A stretch of 64,000 nucleotides of DNA from Achromobacter animicus (GTDB lineage: Bacteria > Pseudomonadota > Gammaproteobacteria > Burkholderiales > Burkholderiaceae_B): positions 1-64,000 of the forward strand of contig NZ_CADIJM010000014.1 of NCBI RefSeq assembly GCF_902859585.1. Direction: 5' to 3'. Shown here in pieces: positions 27,760 through 37,117 of this stretch; the stretch's first letter is position 1, and each line of letters starts with the position of its first letter. Under the pieces are notes generated by a model that ran no database searches, was not told the origin of the DNA, and was given only the letters and a program-made list of their open reading frames with translations. A program made the position numbers and the translations under genes.

Positions 27760-27996
27760 TTAGGCCAGTTCGCCGCGGGCACGCATGTCGGCCAGCACGG
27801 CTTCGATGCCGTTCTTGTCGATCGTGCGGATGGCCTTGGCCGAAACACGCAGGCGAACCCAGCGGTTTTCGCTTTCAACCCAGAACCGGCGCGATTGCAG
27901 GTTGGGCAGGAAGCGGCGCTTGGTCTTGTTGTTCGCGTGCGAAACATTGTTGCCCACCATCGGGCCTTTGCCGGTCACTTGGCATACGCGTGCCAT
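27760..27996 (-). CDS. rpmB: 50S ribosomal protein L28
   Basis: A 78-residue protein with the full bacterial L28 pattern: [20 protein letters not shown], then [17 protein letters not shown] and the [21 protein letters not shown] end. It binds 23S rRNA in the large subunit. AGAGGTG precedes the ATG. It is the first gene of the rpmB-rpmG operon. Confidence 0.97.
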   Translation of the reverse strand: MARVCQVTGKGPMVGNNVSHANNKTKRRFLPNLQSRRFWVESENRWVRLRVSAKAIRTIDKNGIEAVLADMRARGELA

Positions 27997-28297
27997 GGAT
28001 GCACCTCTTTAGTGTCGTTCTTGCCGCGCATCGCTTCGGGGGGTAGACGGGGGTTTAGCCGCCGGGCTGTGTGGGCTGCGCTGTGCGCTGCCTTGGCCGG
28101 CCACCCAGTCTTAGTGGATGAGGGGGAAAGTGATTTCACCCCAGTGCTTATACCCGCTGCCTGCCACCCGCTTGAATTCACAACACGCGGTTGGGGGTCA
28201 GAGTGCTGAACTACAAAGCATAGTAGTCCCGCACGGGAAACTTCATGTGAAGACCGCGATTCTAATACGGAATTCTTAAATAAATCAAGCCAAAGGA
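27997..28297. other. Intergenic region upstream of rpmB
   Basis: About 300 bases between the rpmB start and the stop of the Bcr/CflA pump gene; both genes are on the minus strand. It must contain the rpmB promoter, most likely in the A/T-richer stretch 28255-28290. A 5-bp dyad, CTTCA-TG-TGAAG, lies at 28241-28252. No gene is supported. Confidence 0.45.
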
Positions 28298-29497
28298 CTA
28301 AGTCGTGTGCGAACGCGCCACACGGCCGGCCGTCCAGGACAGGCAGGCGCAGGCCGCCAGGGTGGTCGTCAGGGGCAGGGCGGTGTCGGCCTGCCAGGCG
28401 CTGACGGCAAAACCCGCCAGGGCGCCGCACGACAATTGAAGCGTCCCCAATAGCGCCGACGCCGCGCCCAGGCGCTTTCCCTGGTCCGACAGCGCGAGTG
28501 CCGCCGAGTTGGGGTTCACGAAGCCCTGGCTGCCCATGTAGGCGATCAGGCACAGCATCAGCAACGGCAGCGTCATCAGGCCGGCCAGTGTCAGGGCGAC
28601 GGCGGCGAGGCTGGCGCAGGCCAGCGTGACCAGCGCGCGGCGCTGCAGTTGTCGCGGCGTGTGGGTGCGCAGCAGGCGGGCGCTGATCTGCGAGCAGATG
28701 ATGAGCGACAGCGCATTGGTGCCGAACAGCAGGCCGTAGTACTGCGGCGGCACGCCGTAGAGTTCGATGAAGACGCGCGGCGAACCGATGATGTAGGTGA
28801 ACATGCCCGCCTGCCCGAACCCGCCCGCCAGGCTGTGCGCCATGAAGCCGCGGTGCGCGAAGAGGCCGCGGTAGTTCTGCAGGATGGTGCTCCAGCGCAG
28901 CGGCACCACGCGGTCCGGCGTGAGCGATTCGTTCATGATCATGATGACCGCGGCCATCAGCATCGCACCGCCCGCCAGCATCACCCAGAACAGGCTGCGC
29001 CACGAGGTGATGGCCAGCAGCTGGCCGCCGATCAGCGGCGCGAGGATGGGCGCGAGGCCCATGATGAGCATCAGCAGCGACATCGCGCGTGCGGCTTCAT
29101 GGGTTTCGTAATGGTCGCGGATGACCGCGCGCGGGATCACGATGCCGGCCGCGCCGCCCATGGCCTGCACGACGCGCCAGCCGGTCAGGGCTTCGACCGA
29201 ACCCGACAGCGCGCATCCCAGCGAGGCGATCATGAACAGCGTCAGGCCCACCAGCAGCGGCGGCTTGCGGCCGTAGCGGTCCGCCATCGGGCCGTAGAAC
29301 ACCTGCGCCAGCGCCAGGCCGATCAGGTACGCGGCCAAGGTGCGTTCGACATCGCCGCGGGCCACGCCAAGGTTCGCCGCGATCGTGGGGAACGCGGGCA
29401 GATACATGTCGATGGCGAACGGGCCGATGGCCGTCAGCGCGCCCATGAGAATGAGCCAACCGGGCAGGCTGCTGCGGGTAGATTGCATTGGGGGCAT
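28298..29497 (-). CDS. Bcr/CflA family multidrug efflux MFS transporter
   Basis: A 399-residue, 12-helix inner-membrane pump. Family signs are GPFAIDMYLPAFPTIAANL in helix 1, MADRYGRKPPLLVGLTLF in loop 2-3, RVVQAMGGAAGIVIPRAVIRD in helix 4 and the motif C stretch LAPLIGGQLLAITSWRSLFW. It exports drugs such as bicyclomycin or chloramphenicol analogues in related bacteria. The start at 29497 and the ATG 29488 nine bases later are both possible. No regulator is adjacent. Confidence 0.85.
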   Translation of the reverse strand: MPPMQSTRSSLPGWLILMGALTAIGPFAIDMYLPAFPTIAANLGVARGDVERTLAAYLIGLALAQVFYGPMADRYGRKPPLLVGLTLFMIASLGCALSGSVEALTGWRVVQAMGGAAGIVIPRAVIRDHYETHEAARAMSLLMLIMGLAPILAPLIGGQLLAITSWRSLFWVMLAGGAMLMAAVIMIMNESLTPDRVVPLRWSTILQNYRGLFAHRGFMAHSLAGGFGQAGMFTYIIGSPRVFIELYGVPPQYYGLLFGTNALSLIICSQISARLLRTHTPRQLQRRALVTLACASLAAVALTLAGLMTLPLLMLCLIAYMGSQGFVNPNSAALALSDQGKRLGAASALLGTLQLSCGALAGFAVSAWQADTALPLTTTLAACACLSWTAGRVARSHTT

Positions 29498-29654
29498 GTA
29501 GATCGCGGTAAAACGCAGGGACAGGGCGCGTGGCAGTGCAGAGGCTGTATTCGCCGCGCCAAGCCGGGGACTTTATCATGGGCGGGCTTACAGGAAGATG
29601 GCGGGCATTTTCCGTTAGCGTCCCTGGTGTCCCTATGCATCCGGAGGATAAGCC

Positions 29655-30923
29655 GTGAATCCTTTGCTATCTGTCGTGGAGCGCAAACTTCAGGCCTTGC
29701 CTGTTCCCGTCCAGCTTGTGCTGTCCGATGGCGCCGTGCTCGGCCCACCCGACCCGCGCGTGCGGTTCGTGACGCATGACAAGACCGCGTTGGCGCATCT
29801 GGCCGAAGGGGCCGTTGGCGTGCTAGGCCAGGACTATGTCGAAGGCCGCATCGATATCGAGGGCAGCATGCGCGATGTGATGGCGGCGGCCGCTGCCCTG
29901 CTGCCTGGCTCTCCGATGGACGCGGCGCGCGGCGGCTGGCTGACCGACCTGGTGCGCAAGGTGATGTCGGTGTGGCGCCATTCCATCGAGCGCGACGCCC
30001 GGCAGATCGAATTTCACTACGACCTGTCCGACGACTTCTACGCGCTGTGGCTGGATCCGCGCCGCGTGTATTCCTGCGCGTACTTCCGCGAACCGGGCAT
30101 GACGCTCGCGCAGGCGCAGGAAGCCAAACTGGATCTCATCTGCCGCAAGCTGCGCCTGGCGGCGGGCGAGCGCTTCCTGGATGTGGGCGCGGGGTGGGGC
30201 GGGCTGCTGCTGTGGGCGGCCGAACGCTACGGCGTGGACGCCACGGGCATCACGCTGTCGCGCAACCAGCACGCGCACGTCAGCCGGCTGATCCAGGAAA
30301 AAGGCCTGTCCGATCGCGTGCGCATCGAACTGCTGGATTACCGCAAGCTGGACGCATCGCAGCCCTACGACAAAATTGCGTCGGTGGGCATGTTCGAGCA
30401 CGTGGGCCGCGCGCAACTGCAAAGCTACTTCGCCACGCTGCGCCGCCTGCTCAAGCCGGGCGGGCTCATCATGAACCACGGCATCACCGCCGCCGGCGTG
30501 GATAACGCAGAACTCGGCAACGGCATGGGCGAGTTCATCGAGAAGTACATCTTCCCGGGCGGCGAGCTGACGCACGTCAGCGTCGTGATGCAGACATTGG
30601 CCAACGGCGGCCTGGAAGACCTGGACGTGGAGAACCTGCGTCCGCACTATGCGCGCACGCTGTGGGCGTGGAGCGATCGGCTGGAAGCGCGGTTGCCGGA
30701 CGCGGCGCGCATTCTGGGCGCGGACCGGGGCGAGCGCTCGCTGCGCGCCTACCGGCTGTATCTGGCCGGTTGCGCGATGGCCTTCGAGCATGGGTGGATC
30801 GCGCTGCATCAGATTCTTGCGCAGCATCCCGCGACGGGGCGCGCGGATGAACTGGATCTTTCCGCCGATCTGTCGTATCCGTGGCGGCGGGACTATATGT
30901 ACGGAGACCCGCCCGGGCAGTGA
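29655..30923 (+). CDS. Cyclopropane-fatty-acyl-phospholipid synthase family methyltransferase
   Basis: A 422-residue SAM-dependent enzyme that adds a methylene across lipid double bonds or, in relatives, methylates other lipids. The SAM-binding motif FLDVGAGWGGLLLWAAERYG is near residue 176, followed by GITLSRNQHAHV, VGMFEHVGRAQLQSYF and an IFPGGELTHV segment. The N-terminal 130 residues form the lipid-binding domain. The GTG start has GGAGG 7 bases before it. It has no operon partners and is divergent from the efflux pump. Confidence 0.9.
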   Translation: MNPLLSVVERKLQALPVPVQLVLSDGAVLGPPDPRVRFVTHDKTALAHLAEGAVGVLGQDYVEGRIDIEGSMRDVMAAAAALLPGSPMDAARGGWLTDLVRKVMSVWRHSIERDARQIEFHYDLSDDFYALWLDPRRVYSCAYFREPGMTLAQAQEAKLDLICRKLRLAAGERFLDVGAGWGGLLLWAAERYGVDATGITLSRNQHAHVSRLIQEKGLSDRVRIELLDYRKLDASQPYDKIASVGMFEHVGRAQLQSYFATLRRLLKPGGLIMNHGITAAGVDNAELGNGMGEFIEKYIFPGGELTHVSVVMQTLANGGLEDLDVENLRPHYARTLWAWSDRLEARLPDAARILGADRGERSLRAYRLYLAGCAMAFEHGWIALHQILAQHPATGRADELDLSADLSYPWRRDYMYGDPPGQ

Positions 30924-31042
30924 TGGCCGGACAAAGCGCATCACCCCGGTGATTTGCAAATCGCCGATCCGTCGTTCGTGACGGCGGACTGGCGGCATAC
31001 CATCGAACCTTCCTATTGCAAGCAATCACAGCAGGGGGTTTC

Positions 31043-32695
31043 ATGGCCGGCAAACACGCGGCGCCGCAAGGCAGCGCCAATTCGGGCTACGAGGCGGATG
31101 TGCTGGTCATCGGCGGCGGCCCCGCCGGGACGTGGGCCGCGGTCTGCGCCGCCCAGGCCGGCGCAAGCGTCATCCTGGCGGACAAAGGCTATTGCGGTTC
31201 GTCCGGCGCCACGGCGGCGGCCGGCACCGCGGTCTGGTATGTCGATCGGGATCCGCAGAAGCGCGCCGCCGCGATGGCCAGCCGCTACGACATGGGCGGC
31301 CGCCTCGCGGACCATGGCTGGATGGGCCGTGTGCTGGACCGGACGTGGGACGGCATCAATACCCTGGCGGACTGGGGCTATCCCTTTCCGGTGGATGCCG
31401 ACGGTGTGTCGCGGCGCAATTCGCTGCAAGGCCCGGAATACATGCGGCTGATGCGCAAGCAGGTCAAGCAGGCCGGCGGCAAAATTCTCGATCATCACCC
31501 GGTGTTGGAGCTGCTGCGCGATGAGCACGGCGCGGTCGCCGGCGCGGCGGGCGTGGACCGCCAGCGGGGCGGTGCGTGGTCGGTGCGCGCAGGGGCGGTC
31601 GTCATCGCCACGGGCGGTTGCGCCTTCCTGAGCCGGGCCTTGGGCTGCAACGTGCTGACCGGAGACGGCCTGCTGATGGCGGCCGAATTGGGCGCGGAGC
31701 TGTCGGGCATGGAGTTTTCCAATGCCTACGGCATCTCGCCGGAATTCGGCTCGGTGACCAAGACGCTGTTCTATAGCTGGGCGACCTTCACCGACGCCGA
31801 TGGTGTGCCGATTCCGGGCGCGGCGTCCAAGGGTGGGCGCTCGGTCATCGCGCGGGAACTGCTGCGTCAGAAGGTCTACGCGCGCCTGGATCAGGCCGAC
31901 GAGGCCACGCGGCAGGCGATGCGCGCCGCCCAACCGAACTTCTTCCTGCCATTTGACCGCAGCGGCATCGACCCGTTTACGCAGCGCTTTCCCGTGACAT
32001 TGCGCCTGGAGGGCACCGTGCGCGGCACGGGTGGCCTGCGGCTGGCGGGGCCGGATTGTTCGACCACCGTGCCGGGGCTGTACGCCGCTGGTGATGCCGC
32101 AACGCGCGAGCCCATCTGCGGCGGCTTTACCGGGGGCGGCAGCCATAACGCCGCCTGGGCCATTTCGTCCGGGTCCTGGGCCGGCGCCGGCGCTGCCGGC
32201 CATGCGCTGGCCGCGCGCGGCCGCGGACGTACCTCCATCGCGGCGGGGGCTGCGGGCCTGCGCGGGAACGGCGCGCGTGCCGCGGATGCGGCCGCGCTGG
32301 TCAAGGCGGTGCAGGACGAGGTCATGCCATTCGAGCGGAACTATTTCAGGACGGCGGACGTGCTTGAGCCTTCGGTCGCCCGGCTGGACACGCAGTGGCA
32401 CGCCTTGCGGTCAGCGGCGCCCGCGGCCGCGGTGGATCTGCTGGCCACACGCGAGGCGGCGGCCATGCTGGCCACGTCACGCTGGATGTACCGCAGCGCG
32501 CTCGCCCGCCGCGAGACGCGCGGCATGCACAAACGCTACGACTATCTGGAACAGGACGCCGCGCAATACCATCACCTGAGCGCTGGCGGGCTGGACGAGG
32601 TGTGGGTGCAGCCGCGCGCGGTCGACGGGGGCGGCGTGCAATCCACAACGCAATCCGTGCCGCAATCCGCACCGCAAACGAGGCTGGCGGCATGA
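31043..32695 (+). CDS. FAD-binding flavoprotein of the fumarate reductase/AprA-like family
   Basis: A 550-residue flavoprotein. The FAD-binding Rossmann motif GGGPAG lies at 24-29 after EADVLVI, followed by the GSSGATAAAGTAVWY segment seen in the succinate dehydrogenase/fumarate reductase-type family, and the C-terminal FAD loop GLYAAGDAATREPICGGFTGGGSHNAAWAI. The ATG at 31043 has AGGGGG upstream. The next gene, a two-cluster ferredoxin, overlaps it by 4 bases, giving a likely FAD plus iron-sulfur electron-transfer pair. The arrangement recalls AprAB, but an adenylylsulfate reductase role is not proved. The substrate is unknown. Confidence 0.8.
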   Translation: MAGKHAAPQGSANSGYEADVLVIGGGPAGTWAAVCAAQAGASVILADKGYCGSSGATAAAGTAVWYVDRDPQKRAAAMASRYDMGGRLADHGWMGRVLDRTWDGINTLADWGYPFPVDADGVSRRNSLQGPEYMRLMRKQVKQAGGKILDHHPVLELLRDEHGAVAGAAGVDRQRGGAWSVRAGAVVIATGGCAFLSRALGCNVLTGDGLLMAAELGAELSGMEFSNAYGISPEFGSVTKTLFYSWATFTDADGVPIPGAASKGGRSVIARELLRQKVYARLDQADEATRQAMRAAQPNFFLPFDRSGIDPFTQRFPVTLRLEGTVRGTGGLRLAGPDCSTTVPGLYAAGDAATREPICGGFTGGGSHNAAWAISSGSWAGAGAAGHALAARGRGRTSIAAGAAGLRGNGARAADAAALVKAVQDEVMPFERNYFRTADVLEPSVARLDTQWHALRSAAPAAAVDLLATREAAAMLATSRWMYRSALARRETRGMHKRYDYLEQDAAQYHHLSAGGLDEVWVQPRAVDGGGVQSTTQSVPQSAPQTRLAA

Positions 32696-33027
32696 TCGAG
32701 CTCATCAGCGAGAGCCGTTGCACCGGCTGCAACATCTGCGTCCGGGTGTGCCCGGTCAACGTGTTCGACATCGTGGAAGGGGCTGCGCCGGTCATCGCGC
32801 GCCAGGACGCCTGTCAGACCTGCTTCATGTGCGAGGCGTGGTGCCCCGAAGACGCCATGTACGTGTCGCCCCAGGCCGACGCGCCTGCGCCGGTGGCCGA
32901 AGACGAGCTTGTGCGGGCCGGATTGCTGGGCAGCTACCGGCGTCAGATTGGCTGGAACCGCGAATCGCGCGATCTGCGTGCGGCGGACCAGTCGTTCAAG
33001 CTGCTGGGGGGCGGGCCGGCGCGTTAG
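32692..33027 (+). CDS. 4Fe-4S dicluster ferredoxin-type protein
   Basis: A 111-residue protein with two complete cluster motifs: C10, C13, C16, C20 in CTGCNICVRVCP and C41, C44, C47, C51 in CQTCFMCEAWCP. It should carry two [4Fe-4S] clusters and pass electrons to or from the flavoprotein encoded just upstream. Its ATG overlaps that gene's stop as ATGA. A C-terminal tail of about 50 residues (SYRRQIGWNRESRDLRAADQS) is longer than in a plain ferredoxin and may contact the partner. Confidence 0.88.
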   Translation: MIELISESRCTGCNICVRVCPVNVFDIVEGAAPVIARQDACQTCFMCEAWCPEDAMYVSPQADAPAPVAEDELVRAGLLGSYRRQIGWNRESRDLRAADQSFKLLGGGPAR

Positions 33028-33040
33028 TCCGGCTGGTTCG

Positions 33041-34504
33041 TCAGCGGGTTTCCCGCCGCAGGCGTTGCGCCAGACGCGCGGCCAGGGGCGCCGCCCGCGC
33101 GCGCAGCGCGGGCACCGAGGTCACTTCCCAGAACACGCCCCGCGTGGGCAGCCCCAGCGCAAACAGCGCGGGCGTCTGCCGTGCGTCGGCGGCGGGGACT
33201 TCGCCGTCCGCCGTCACGTGCAGCCCCAATCCCAAATCGTTGATCCGCGCGTGGCCGTCGCGCAGCAGACCCGCGATCAGCGGGTCGTTGCGCAGCGCGA
33301 TGCGCTCCTCGGGACCGGTCGCGTTGATGACCCAGTCCGCCGTGATGGCAGATGCGGGCTGGCCGGCGCGTTGCAGCGTGACGTGCAGCCGTTCGTTCTC
33401 CGTGGCGGCCGACAGGATGCGCGCCGCGGTGCGGCGTAGCTGGCCGCTGTCTTGCGCGGCTTGCAGCCGGGCGAGGGCCGCGGGATCGGCGCGATGGCGG
33501 AACACCATCCAATACGGGCGCACATGGCGCAGAAAGCGCGCGCGGTCGGCCAGCGTCAGGCCATCCCACAGCGTGTCCGCCTGGCGCAGCACGGCATCCA
33601 TGGTGGGTTGCCACGGACGGGAGTCGGCCAGATCGGCCCCGATGGCGCCGCGCACCGTGCGGTAGAGGTCGCGAAGGGCTGGTGGATCGCGGGACGGATC
33701 GAACAGGAAGGGGCGCGGCGCGGCCGGGTGAGTGGGCAAGGTCTCGGGCTGCGGAAGCAAGGCGCGACGCGAAACCAGATGGATGCGCCCGCAATGGCCC
33801 GTGTGCAGCAGTTCCAGCACGACGTCCACACCGCTGGCGCCCGATCCGGCCACCAGGACCGCATCGTGCTTGCCGATGCGGGACAGCGACCGTGCAAGCC
33901 ACGGATTGCCGATGCTGCGCGGATGGTTCGCCAAGCCCGGCAGCGCACGCGGCAGCGCGTTGCCCTGGCACAGCACCACGGCGTGGGCGTCGTGCCGCTG
34001 GCCGTTGTCCAGCAGCAGCTCCCAGCGCGCGACGCCGCCCGGCTTGACCCGAAGCCCTCGTACTTGGGCGGTCACAAGCTGGACATAGCCGGCGCGCACT
34101 GCGTCGAACAGGTGCGACGACAGCCATTCGCCGTATACGGCGCGCTCGACATACCGGTGGCCATGCGACTGCGCCGTGCCGCCATCACGGTCGGCCAGCC
34201 ATTGCAGAAAGCCGTCGGCGTCGTCCGCATGCCAGCCGCCCATCTTGTGCGCCGGCACGTTCAGGCGGTGCCAGGGCGACGTGGCGCTATAGGCCGCGCC
34301 GCGGCCGAAAGCGCCCGCGCCGTCGTAGAGCGTCACGCGGATGCCGTGCAAACGGGTCAGGTGCAGGGCGAGCAGCGTGCCTGCAGCGCCGCCGCCGACG
34401 ATCGCCACCGGCGAAGTCGAGGCAGGCGAAGTCAAAGAGGATCGAATCGAAGCCGACGAAATTGAAGCCATCGCGATCAAAGCCGGCAACCCCGATGCCG
34501 GCAT
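33041..34504 (-). CDS. FAD/NAD(P)-binding protein (lysine/ornithine monooxygenase-like fold)
   Basis: A 487-residue protein with a first dinucleotide-binding motif GGGAAG at 37-42, a second in VLVAGSGASGVDVVLELLH, and the conserved ATG loop near VINATGPEER. The pattern fits the NAD_binding_9 family of FAD/NAD(P) proteins, a group with no clear assigned reaction. A Ser-rich tail (residues 10-31) precedes the fold. The start shares its A with the amidohydrolase stop (TGATG). It is the last gene of the transporter-amidohydrolase operon and converges with the flavoprotein-ferredoxin pair. It could be a monooxygenase or reductase. Confidence 0.7.
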   Translation of the reverse strand: MPASGLPALIAMASISSASIRSSLTSPASTSPVAIVGGGAAGTLLALHLTRLHGIRVTLYDGAGAFGRGAAYSATSPWHRLNVPAHKMGGWHADDADGFLQWLADRDGGTAQSHGHRYVERAVYGEWLSSHLFDAVRAGYVQLVTAQVRGLRVKPGGVARWELLLDNGQRHDAHAVVLCQGNALPRALPGLANHPRSIGNPWLARSLSRIGKHDAVLVAGSGASGVDVVLELLHTGHCGRIHLVSRRALLPQPETLPTHPAAPRPFLFDPSRDPPALRDLYRTVRGAIGADLADSRPWQPTMDAVLRQADTLWDGLTLADRARFLRHVRPYWMVFRHRADPAALARLQAAQDSGQLRRTAARILSAATENERLHVTLQRAGQPASAITADWVINATGPEERIALRNDPLIAGLLRDGHARINDLGLGLHVTADGEVPAADARQTPALFALGLPTRGVFWEVTSVPALRARAAPLAARLAQRLRRETR

Positions 34505-36201
34505 CACGATGAAACCGCGTCCGGCCCGCCGTGCACGATGTGCCCGCCCACGATAGTCATCGTGCAGCGAACTTCCCGCCACGCCGCGGCCGGCAACTCG
34601 ATAGGGTCCTGATCCAGCACCGCCAGGTCCGCGGCGAACCCCGGCGCGAGCGGGCCCTTCCAGTCTTCGTCGAAACTCAGCCGGGCGCCGGCCACGGTGA
34701 ACGCGCGCAGCGCCGCGCGGGCCGTCAGCGTCTGCCCGTCGCCAATGACGCGCCCCGTCATCCGCTCCTGCCGAACGCCGGCGACCCACAGCGTGTGAAA
34801 CGGATCATAGGGAATATTGTCGGTCGCCAGCGACACGTCCAGCCCCAGCGCCAGCATCTCGGCATGCGGCACCACGCTTTCACCGCCATCGGGGTCGTCC
34901 AGGTACGCCGCGCCGCCTTTCCACAGGAAATACGTGGGAATGGTCGTGACCAGCACGTCCAGCGCCTTGAGCGCCTTCAGGTCGTCGATGCGCGAGCGGG
35001 CGATGTGCTGGACGACCCAGCGGCGGCCGGCCAGCCGGAACCGGGCATTGACCTCGCGCAGCACTGGAACGACCTCGTGCAGCTTGTCGGAGACGATGAC
35101 GTTGACGCGCAGGTCATGTTCGGCAGCCAGCAGGCACAGCGCCCGGAAATCCGATGGCGTGACCGCCTGTTCGACGAAGCCGGACCAGCCGGTGTCGGGC
35201 AGGTTGGCACGTGCGCAGCAGGCCACGACGGGATCGCCGCCATACGCAATATGGATGCCGCTGACCCGAAACCACGGGTCGCCCAGTCCGCGCCCGCGCG
35301 CGGTGGCCAGCCAGTCGCGCATGGCGCGCGCCGCCTCGGCCAGGTCGCTCCACGCCGGACTCACGACCAGTGTGGATCGCATGGTCAGCTCGCCGTCTTC
35401 CCACAGCTTGCGATAGACCGAGATGGTCTCGGGCGCGCAGCCGTGGCCTTCATAGATGCTGGTGGTTCCCTTGGCGTGATAAAGCCGCTGCGAGATGCGC
35501 AGGCCCTTCAGTCGATCTGCAAAGCCAAAGCGCGGCACGTCGGGCAGCAGGTCGAATTCGACGGCGGGGCGGGCGTTGCGCTCGACGATGCTGCCATCCA
35601 GTTCTCCGGCGGCATCGCGGCCCAGTTCGATGCCGCTGCAGCGCGGCTGCGATGCCGGCGTCAGGCCATTGCGCGCCAGCGCAAGGCTGTTGAGCGCGCC
35701 GCTGCCGGGCGGCTTGCCCCAGTTGCCGAAGGGCGCGGGGATGTAGACGGGGTGGTCGGGCGCCGCGGCGTCCAGTTCCTGCCGGCTGGGCAGCCGGCCT
35801 TCCGCCAACTGCGCCGCGCCGCCGAAGAAATAGGGGGGCGTGCCCACCGGCATGGTGACGATGTATTCGCCGGGCGGCGTCAGCCGCGCCTGCTCGCGCA
35901 CCACCTGCAACACGTCTGCCACGCTGCGCGCGTGCGTCAGCGAGGGGCGCAGTGTTTTCAGCCCCTCGCGCTCCATGTGGGCATGGCTGTCGTTGATGCC
36001 AGGGATCACGGTCGCGCCCTGCAGGTCCAGCACCTGCGAATCGCCGTCGGCCAGCGCCAGGGCTTCCTCGTCGTAGGCCGCAACCCGGCCGTTGGCCAGC
36101 GCGATGGCGTGGGCCGAAGGCCGGGCGTCATGAAACGTATGGATGCGCGCGTTGCGCAGCACTACCGTGCGGGGTTCTGCCCGCTTGTGCGGAAGGCTCA
36201 T
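34504..36201 (-). CDS. Amidohydrolase family 3 protein (YtcJ-like)
   Basis: A 565-residue metal-dependent hydrolase. The first metal-binding pair is H73 and H75 in GINDSHAHMEREG, with later sites in VVQHIARSRIDD and SLATDNIPYDPFHTL. Length and motifs fit the YtcJ/exoenzyme-regulatory-protein branch, which is thought to act on amides or cyclic amides. It starts 1 base after the permease stop and overlaps the next gene, so it is tightly coupled to the transporter genes. It probably hydrolyses the imported compound. Confidence 0.82.
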   Translation of the reverse strand: MSLPHKRAEPRTVVLRNARIHTFHDARPSAHAIALANGRVAAYDEEALALADGDSQVLDLQGATVIPGINDSHAHMEREGLKTLRPSLTHARSVADVLQVVREQARLTPPGEYIVTMPVGTPPYFFGGAAQLAEGRLPSRQELDAAAPDHPVYIPAPFGNWGKPPGSGALNSLALARNGLTPASQPRCSGIELGRDAAGELDGSIVERNARPAVEFDLLPDVPRFGFADRLKGLRISQRLYHAKGTTSIYEGHGCAPETISVYRKLWEDGELTMRSTLVVSPAWSDLAEAARAMRDWLATARGRGLGDPWFRVSGIHIAYGGDPVVACCARANLPDTGWSGFVEQAVTPSDFRALCLLAAEHDLRVNVIVSDKLHEVVPVLREVNARFRLAGRRWVVQHIARSRIDDLKALKALDVLVTTIPTYFLWKGGAAYLDDPDGGESVVPHAEMLALGLDVSLATDNIPYDPFHTLWVAGVRQERMTGRVIGDGQTLTARAALRAFTVAGARLSFDEDWKGPLAPGFAADLAVLDQDPIELPAAAWREVRCTMTIVGGHIVHGGPDAVSS

Positions 36202-36202
36202 G

Positions 36203-37117
36203 TCAGGAGGCGCTTTGATACCAAGGGAAGAGCCGGCGCGCTGCCCACACGAACAGCCGGTCCGCCAGAAAGCCGAACGTGCCCAGCAGCACCAGGCCGA
36301 TGAACATGATCTCCACCTGAAAGAGCTGATGGCCCAGCGACATCATGTAGGCGATGCCACGGGTCGAACCCGATAGCTCGGCCGCTACCAGCACGATCAG
36401 CGACACGGCGATGGCCTGCCGCACCCCGGCCAGGATGAAGGGCAGGGCGGCGGGCAGGATGACGAGAAAGAGCGTACGCAGCCTGCCCGCGCCCAACGCC
36501 GCCGCGGACCGCAGGTAGACGATGTTGGTGTCGCGCACGCCGATGAAGGTGGTGATCCAGATGGGAAAGAACGCACCCCAGGCGATCAGCGCGATCTTCG
36601 GCAGCTCGCCGATGCCGAACCACAGCACCGCCAGCGGAACGACCGCCAGCGACGGCACTGAGCGAAAGCCATGCAGCACGGGTTCGCTCAGATGGTGTAG
36701 AAACGCGATCCGCGCCGTCAGGATGCCGGCGGTGATGCCGAGGATCAGCGCGATGCTGAATCCTGCCGCGGCCCGCGTGAGGCTGGCTGTGATGTGGCCC
36801 GCCAGTTCGCCCGATTCGATCAGCGGCAGCGCGGCCTGCAACACGCGTGACGGCGGCGGAAAGAGCGCCGGGTTCATCCACGAGAACACGTGAGGAATGG
36901 CTTCCCATCCCAGCAGGAACAGCGCGATGCCGGCCAGGTTGAGCAGCAGCCGCCGGCGGCGCCGGACGCGTTCCGCATGTGCGTGCGCCAGTTGGAAGCG
37001 GTCGGCCAGTCCCGCACGCGCGGGCGGCGCATCGCCGCTGGCCGCGTGATCGGCTCGGACGGGAATATCGGGGGTCGTTTCGGCCACGGACTCGCGGCGC
37101 AGGGTCAATGAGTTCAT
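36203..37117 (-). CDS. NitT/TauT family ABC transporter permease
   Basis: A 304-residue inner-membrane permease with an unusually long charged N-terminus (about 55 residues) and about six membrane segments. The EAA-type loop (VYLRSAAALGAGRLRTLFLVILPAALPFILAGVRQA) docks the ATPase. It resembles SsuC/TauC permeases for sulfonates and related anions. It overlaps the ATPase gene by 4 bases and precedes the amidohydrolase by 1 base. Confidence 0.85.
   Translation of the reverse strand: MNSLTLRRESVAETTPDIPVRADHAASGDAPPARAGLADRFQLAHAHAERVRRRRRLLLNLAGIALFLLGWEAIPHVFSWMNPALFPPPSRVLQAALPLIESGELAGHITASLTRAAAGFSIALILGITAGILTARIAFLHHLSEPVLHGFRSVPSLAVVPLAVLWFGIGELPKIALIAWGAFFPIWITTFIGVRDTNIVYLRSAAALGAGRLRTLFLVILPAALPFILAGVRQAIAVSLIVLVAAELSGSTRGIAYMMSLGHQLFQVEIMFIGLVLLGTFGFLADRLFVWAARRLFPWYQSAS

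Noticed and set aside
29823-31025. Minus-strand frame opposite the CFA synthase-like gene
   Set aside because: Antisense to a confident enzyme gene, with no domain.
32692-33027. AprB (adenylylsulfate reductase beta) assignment for the ferredoxin
   Set aside because: The Cys pattern is that of a generic dicluster ferredoxin and other sulfur-oxidation genes are absent, so only a loose AprAB-like layout is claimed.
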